The translations under genes were made by a program, and so were the position numbers. The notes under the pieces were generated by a model that ran no database searches, was not told the DNA's origin, and saw only the letters and a program-made list of their open reading frames with translations. DNA of 14,953 nucleotides, taken from assembly GCA_036625675.1 (NCBI GenBank), contig JAZKTH010000050.1:1-14953 (forward strand), in the 5' to 3' direction. Of the stretch, positions 13,039 to 14,953 are shown one piece after another; position 1 is the stretch's first letter; every line of letters begins with the position of its first letter. The DNA is from Halalkaliarchaeum sp036625675 (GTDB taxonomy: Archaea > Halobacteriota > Halobacteria > Halobacteriales > Haloferacaceae).

Positions 13039-14151
13039 ATGACCTCGCGGTCGGACCCCATCCAGTCGGCGGTCGAGGACGACCGGGACCTGTACGACGT
13101 CGCGACGTGGGAGGAGCGAACCTCCCTGGACGGGCTCGCGGTGGCGCTGTACTGGCTGTTCGTCCGGGGGGCGAAGCTGGCCGTCGTCCTGACCGCGGCG
13201 CTGATCCTGCTCTCGATCGGCGTGCTCGGGGCGGTCTCGGAGCCGCCCGTCGCGCTGTTGACCCTCCTGTCGGCGATCCCGGCGCTGGGGTTGGCGGGCT
13301 ACGTGTGGTATTCCGACGTCACCACCAGCGAACCGCTCTCGCTTCTGGTCGCGACGTTCCTGCTTTCGGTGTTGACTGCGACGTTCGCCGCCGTCGTCAA
13401 CGGGCTGGCGGAGGGACTGTTCGCGCCGCTCGGCGGCGCCGGCCTGGTCTTGTTTTTCTTCCTCGTGGTCGCCCCCGTCGAGGAGACCGTCAAGCTGCTC
13501 GCCGTGCGGCTGTACGCGTACACCGACCGCCGATTCGACGCCGTCATCGACGGGGCCGTCTACGGCGCGGTCGCGGGGCTGGGCTTCGCCGCCATCGAGA
13601 ACTCGCTTTACATCACCCGGAACGTCGACCTCGCGGACCTGGCGCTGGGGACCGCCCTCGTCGGCGCGGGTGACTGGATCGTCGGCATACGCGCGCTGGC
13701 CGGTCCGGGGCACGTCGTCTATTCGGCGTACGCGGGCTACTACCTCGGGCTCGCGAAGTTCAACCCCGAAAACCGGGGCCCCATCGTCATCAAGGGGCTG
13801 CTCATCGCCGCGGTGATCCACGCCACCTACAACACGACAGCCGGGATCGGGACGGGCTTGATCGCGGCCCTCACCGGGCTCCCGTTCCTGTGGGCGTTCG
13901 CGCTCTTCGTGTTCGCGTACCAGGGCGTCTTCGGCGGCCTGCTGTTGCGGAAGCTGTGGCGCTACCGGCGGGCGTACCTGGAGACGAACTCGGCGTCGCC
14001 GGAGTCGGACCGGGAGGAACCGGTCCGGCCGGAGCCGGAGTCAGAGCTGGAGGGGGAGCCGGAGACTGAGCCGGAGTCAGAACTGGAGCCGGAGTCAGAT
14101 CTGGAGGGAGAACCGGTGCCGGAGTCGGATCCGACGAAGTTCGAAGACTGA
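13039..14151 (+). CDS. PrsW-family intramembrane metalloprotease with acidic tail
   Basis: 370 residues. PrsW-type proteases (CPBP/abortive-infection-related) cut substrates inside the membrane; Bacillus PrsW cleaves the anti-sigma factor RsiW, but the archaeal substrate is unknown. Motifs: EETVK (148-152; EExxK), GFAAIEN (182-188), GHVVYSAY (224-231) and HATYN (261-265), the usual catalytic set, all present. About seven to eight hydrophobic segments span residues 33-305: roughly 34-65, 68-90, 98-122, 133-150, 170-190, 205-235, 250-280 and 282-305. The N-terminal 30 residues and the tail are polar. Residues 317-370 are a Glu/Pro/Ser tail with repeated EPESELEGEPE-like units that does not belong to the protease fold and is probably cytoplasmic or surface-exposed and disordered. 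The ATG at 13039 fits the promoter 27 nt upstream. Divergent from uvrA, convergent with sepF. Confidence 0.9.
   Translation: MTSRSDPIQSAVEDDRDLYDVATWEERTSLDGLAVALYWLFVRGAKLAVVLTAALILLSIGVLGAVSEPPVALLTLLSAIPALGLAGYVWYSDVTTSEPLSLLVATFLLSVLTATFAAVVNGLAEGLFAPLGGAGLVLFFFLVVAPVEETVKLLAVRLYAYTDRRFDAVIDGAVYGAVAGLGFAAIENSLYITRNVDLADLALGTALVGAGDWIVGIRALAGPGHVVYSAYAGYYLGLAKFNPENRGPIVIKGLLIAAVIHATYNTTAGIGTGLIAALTGLPFLWAFALFVFAYQGVFGGLLLRKLWRYRRAYLETNSASPESDREEPVRPEPESELEGEPETEPESELEPESDLEGEPVPESDPTKFED
14021..14130. repeat. Degenerate Glu-Pro-Ser coding repeats at the PrsW-like 3' end
   Basis: CCGGAGTCAGA-type units recur near 14034, 14072 and 14090, with GGAGGG(G/A)GA units between. They encode alternating EPES, ELEGEP and ETEPES peptides. 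The repeats are imperfect and in frame with the protease tail, indicating expansion by slippage or duplication. Confidence 0.7.
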
Positions 14152-14189
14152 CGGGCGGTGCTTCCCAGCCGGAAGTCGAACGGCGAGCG

Positions 14190-14540
14190 CTACAGCTTTT
14201 CCCGGGAGATACTCACGCCCGTCGGAGTCAAAATCAGCTGGTCGTCGCCCTTCTGGACGATGTCCCCGTCGACCTCGCGGGAGACCTGACGAAGTTCGTC
14301 GATGATGTGTTCGACAGTCCGGTCGCTCGTCGAGTGACGGGTGATGTCGGCGATCACGAAGTCCCCGTCGTAGACGGCGTCCTTGATCGGAATGACGTCG
14401 CTTTGGTCGTTGATTTCGGCGATGTGTACCGACATGTTGCTGTCCGCGACTGCCTCCTCGACGTCGTCCATGTCGAGCTCGACGTAATCCTCGGTGCTGT
14501 GGCTGCCGCCACCGCCGAGGATCTTGCTCATGATGCCCAT
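14190..14540 (-). CDS. sepF: Cell division protein SepF (archaeal)
   Basis: 116 residues from the ATG at 14540. Archaeal SepF anchors the FtsZ ring to the membrane at mid-cell; in haloarchaea it acts with FtsZ2. Seen: the short membrane-targeting start MGIMSKILGG, a Ser/His linker and acidic stretch (DYVELDMDDVEEA), and the SepF domain from SVHIAEINDQSDV through IKDAVYDGDFVIADITRHSTSDRTVEHIIDELRQ to a C-terminal DIVQKGDDQLILTPTGV. The frame is open three codons upstream, but MGIM is the usual start and a TATA-like CTATTG lies 26 nt before 14540, so the transcript is probably leaderless. It is convergent with the PrsW-like gene (38-bp gap) and divergent from the CofE-like gene. Confidence 0.93.
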   Translation of the reverse strand: MGIMSKILGGGGSHSTEDYVELDMDDVEEAVADSNMSVHIAEINDQSDVIPIKDAVYDGDFVIADITRHSTSDRTVEHIIDELRQVSREVDGDIVQKGDDQLILTPTGVSISREKL

Positions 14541-14559
14541 AGGAAACACACGCGGCGAT

Positions 14560-14571
14560 GTAACAATAGTT
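14560..14571 (-). promoter_or_regulatory. sepF promoter
   Basis: On the minus strand GAACTATTGTTA is centred about 26 nt before the ATG at 14540, the usual TATA spacing for a leaderless archaeal mRNA. Confidence 0.55.
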
Positions 14572-14752
14572 CTTGCGTCAGACGCCCGGCGAGTTCGACG
14601 CTCCTGGCACCCCGACCCGTTCGTTCACTTCGTCCACCCACGGGCGCGACGAGAGACCAACATTTGCCCGGCTGACGAACGATTCCTCGACGCGCGTTCG
14701 AAATCTGCGATAGCGCCGATCATTCAAGTCCTCCGTCCTCGAACCGACACAC

Positions 14753-14953
14753 GTGCCCGAGTTAACGTTCAACGGGTTGGACATTGGGACGGTCGAACCG
14801 GGCGACGATCTGGTCGATCGGATCGCCGAGACGACGGCCGAGGAGTACCCGCTGGCGGACGGCGACGTCCTGGTCGTCACCTCGAAGGTGGTCTCCTACG
14901 CCGAGGAGCGTCTGATCGACGCCGACGAGGTCGAGGTCGACGACCGCGCCAGG
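14753..14953 (+). CDS. cofE: Probable coenzyme F420-0:L-glutamate ligase, N-terminal part
   Basis: First 67 residues of a gene running off the right edge, from GTG at 14753 (MPELTFNGLDIGTVEPGDDLVDRI). The segment DGDVLVVTSKVVSYAEERL matches the N-terminal CofE pattern (GDVxVVTSKVVSxAEGR), where the SK region lies near the nucleotide site. CofE adds gamma-linked glutamates to F420-0. Haloarchaea also encode a CofE-domain paralogue of unclear role; here the usual AEGR is AEER, so a paralogue is possible. No ATG lies nearby in frame, and GTG is 29 nt downstream of the A/T-richer CATTCAAG (14721-14728), a possible weak promoter. The rest of the gene is needed to decide. Confidence 0.6.
   Translation, partial: MPELTFNGLDIGTVEPGDDLVDRIAETTAEEYPLADGDVLVVTSKVVSYAEERLIDADEVEVDDRAR

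Noticed and set aside
14690..14715. A TTCGAAATC run resembling a tRNA T-loop.
   Set aside because: The flanking bases do not pair as a T-stem, and no D-arm, anticodon arm or acceptor stem can be drawn upstream.
14578..14880. A 100-codon minus-strand frame between sepF and the CofE-like gene.
   Set aside because: It overlaps the start of the CofE-like gene in antisense and shows no family pattern. The 14573-14752 gap otherwise holds only the promoters.

Overview
The window is a GC-rich stretch of a haloarchaeal chromosome (class Halobacteria). Three things point there. The encoded proteins are acidic and rich in Asp, Glu, Ala, Gly and Val. Several genes have a TATA-like element 26-29 nt upstream of the start codon, as expected for leaderless archaeal transcripts. 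The gene content is also typical: archaeal SepF, an archaeal-type adenylate kinase, small haloarchaeal DUF families, and a lipA-pdhABC-lpd cluster. I cannot name a genus. I see no mobile element, CRISPR array, rRNA or tRNA; this is mostly housekeeping DNA with some local oddities.

Left part (1-3009): the 3' end of an M24 (Xaa-Pro peptidase-like) gene, a multi-pass membrane protein of a haloarchaeal DUF family, then on the minus strand a two-gene unit (DUF5789-like protein followed by adenylate kinase, TGATG overlap), and a divergent PadR-type regulator.

Middle part (3146-9400): lipoate synthase (lipA), then the co-directional 2-oxoacid dehydrogenase genes E1alpha, E1beta, E2 and E3. LipA makes lipoyl groups in place on the E2 lipoyl domain. 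E1 (ThDP) decarboxylates the 2-oxoacid and loads the acyl group on lipoate, E2 passes it to CoA, and E3 reoxidises dihydrolipoate. The E1beta frame is interrupted by an amber codon (6287-6289). Past it, 21 family-like codons run in the same frame to a TGA that overlaps the E2 start (ATGA). This is the strongest anomaly in the window. E2 also appears to carry two peripheral-subunit-binding domains.

Right part (9401-14953): a 49-residue zinc-ribbon protein and a full uvrA, both on the minus strand; a PrsW-like membrane protease on the plus strand, divergent from uvrA; sepF (minus); and the 5' end of a probable F420-0:gamma-glutamyl ligase gene (plus), which runs off the window. Short tandem repeats and hairpins lie at gene ends: the lipA stop, the uvrA stop, after lpd, and between padR and lipA. 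I found no convincing new multi-gene system. The items most worth checking are the E1beta amber codon, a 7-codon leader ORF overlapping the E1alpha start, and the repeats that embed stop codons.
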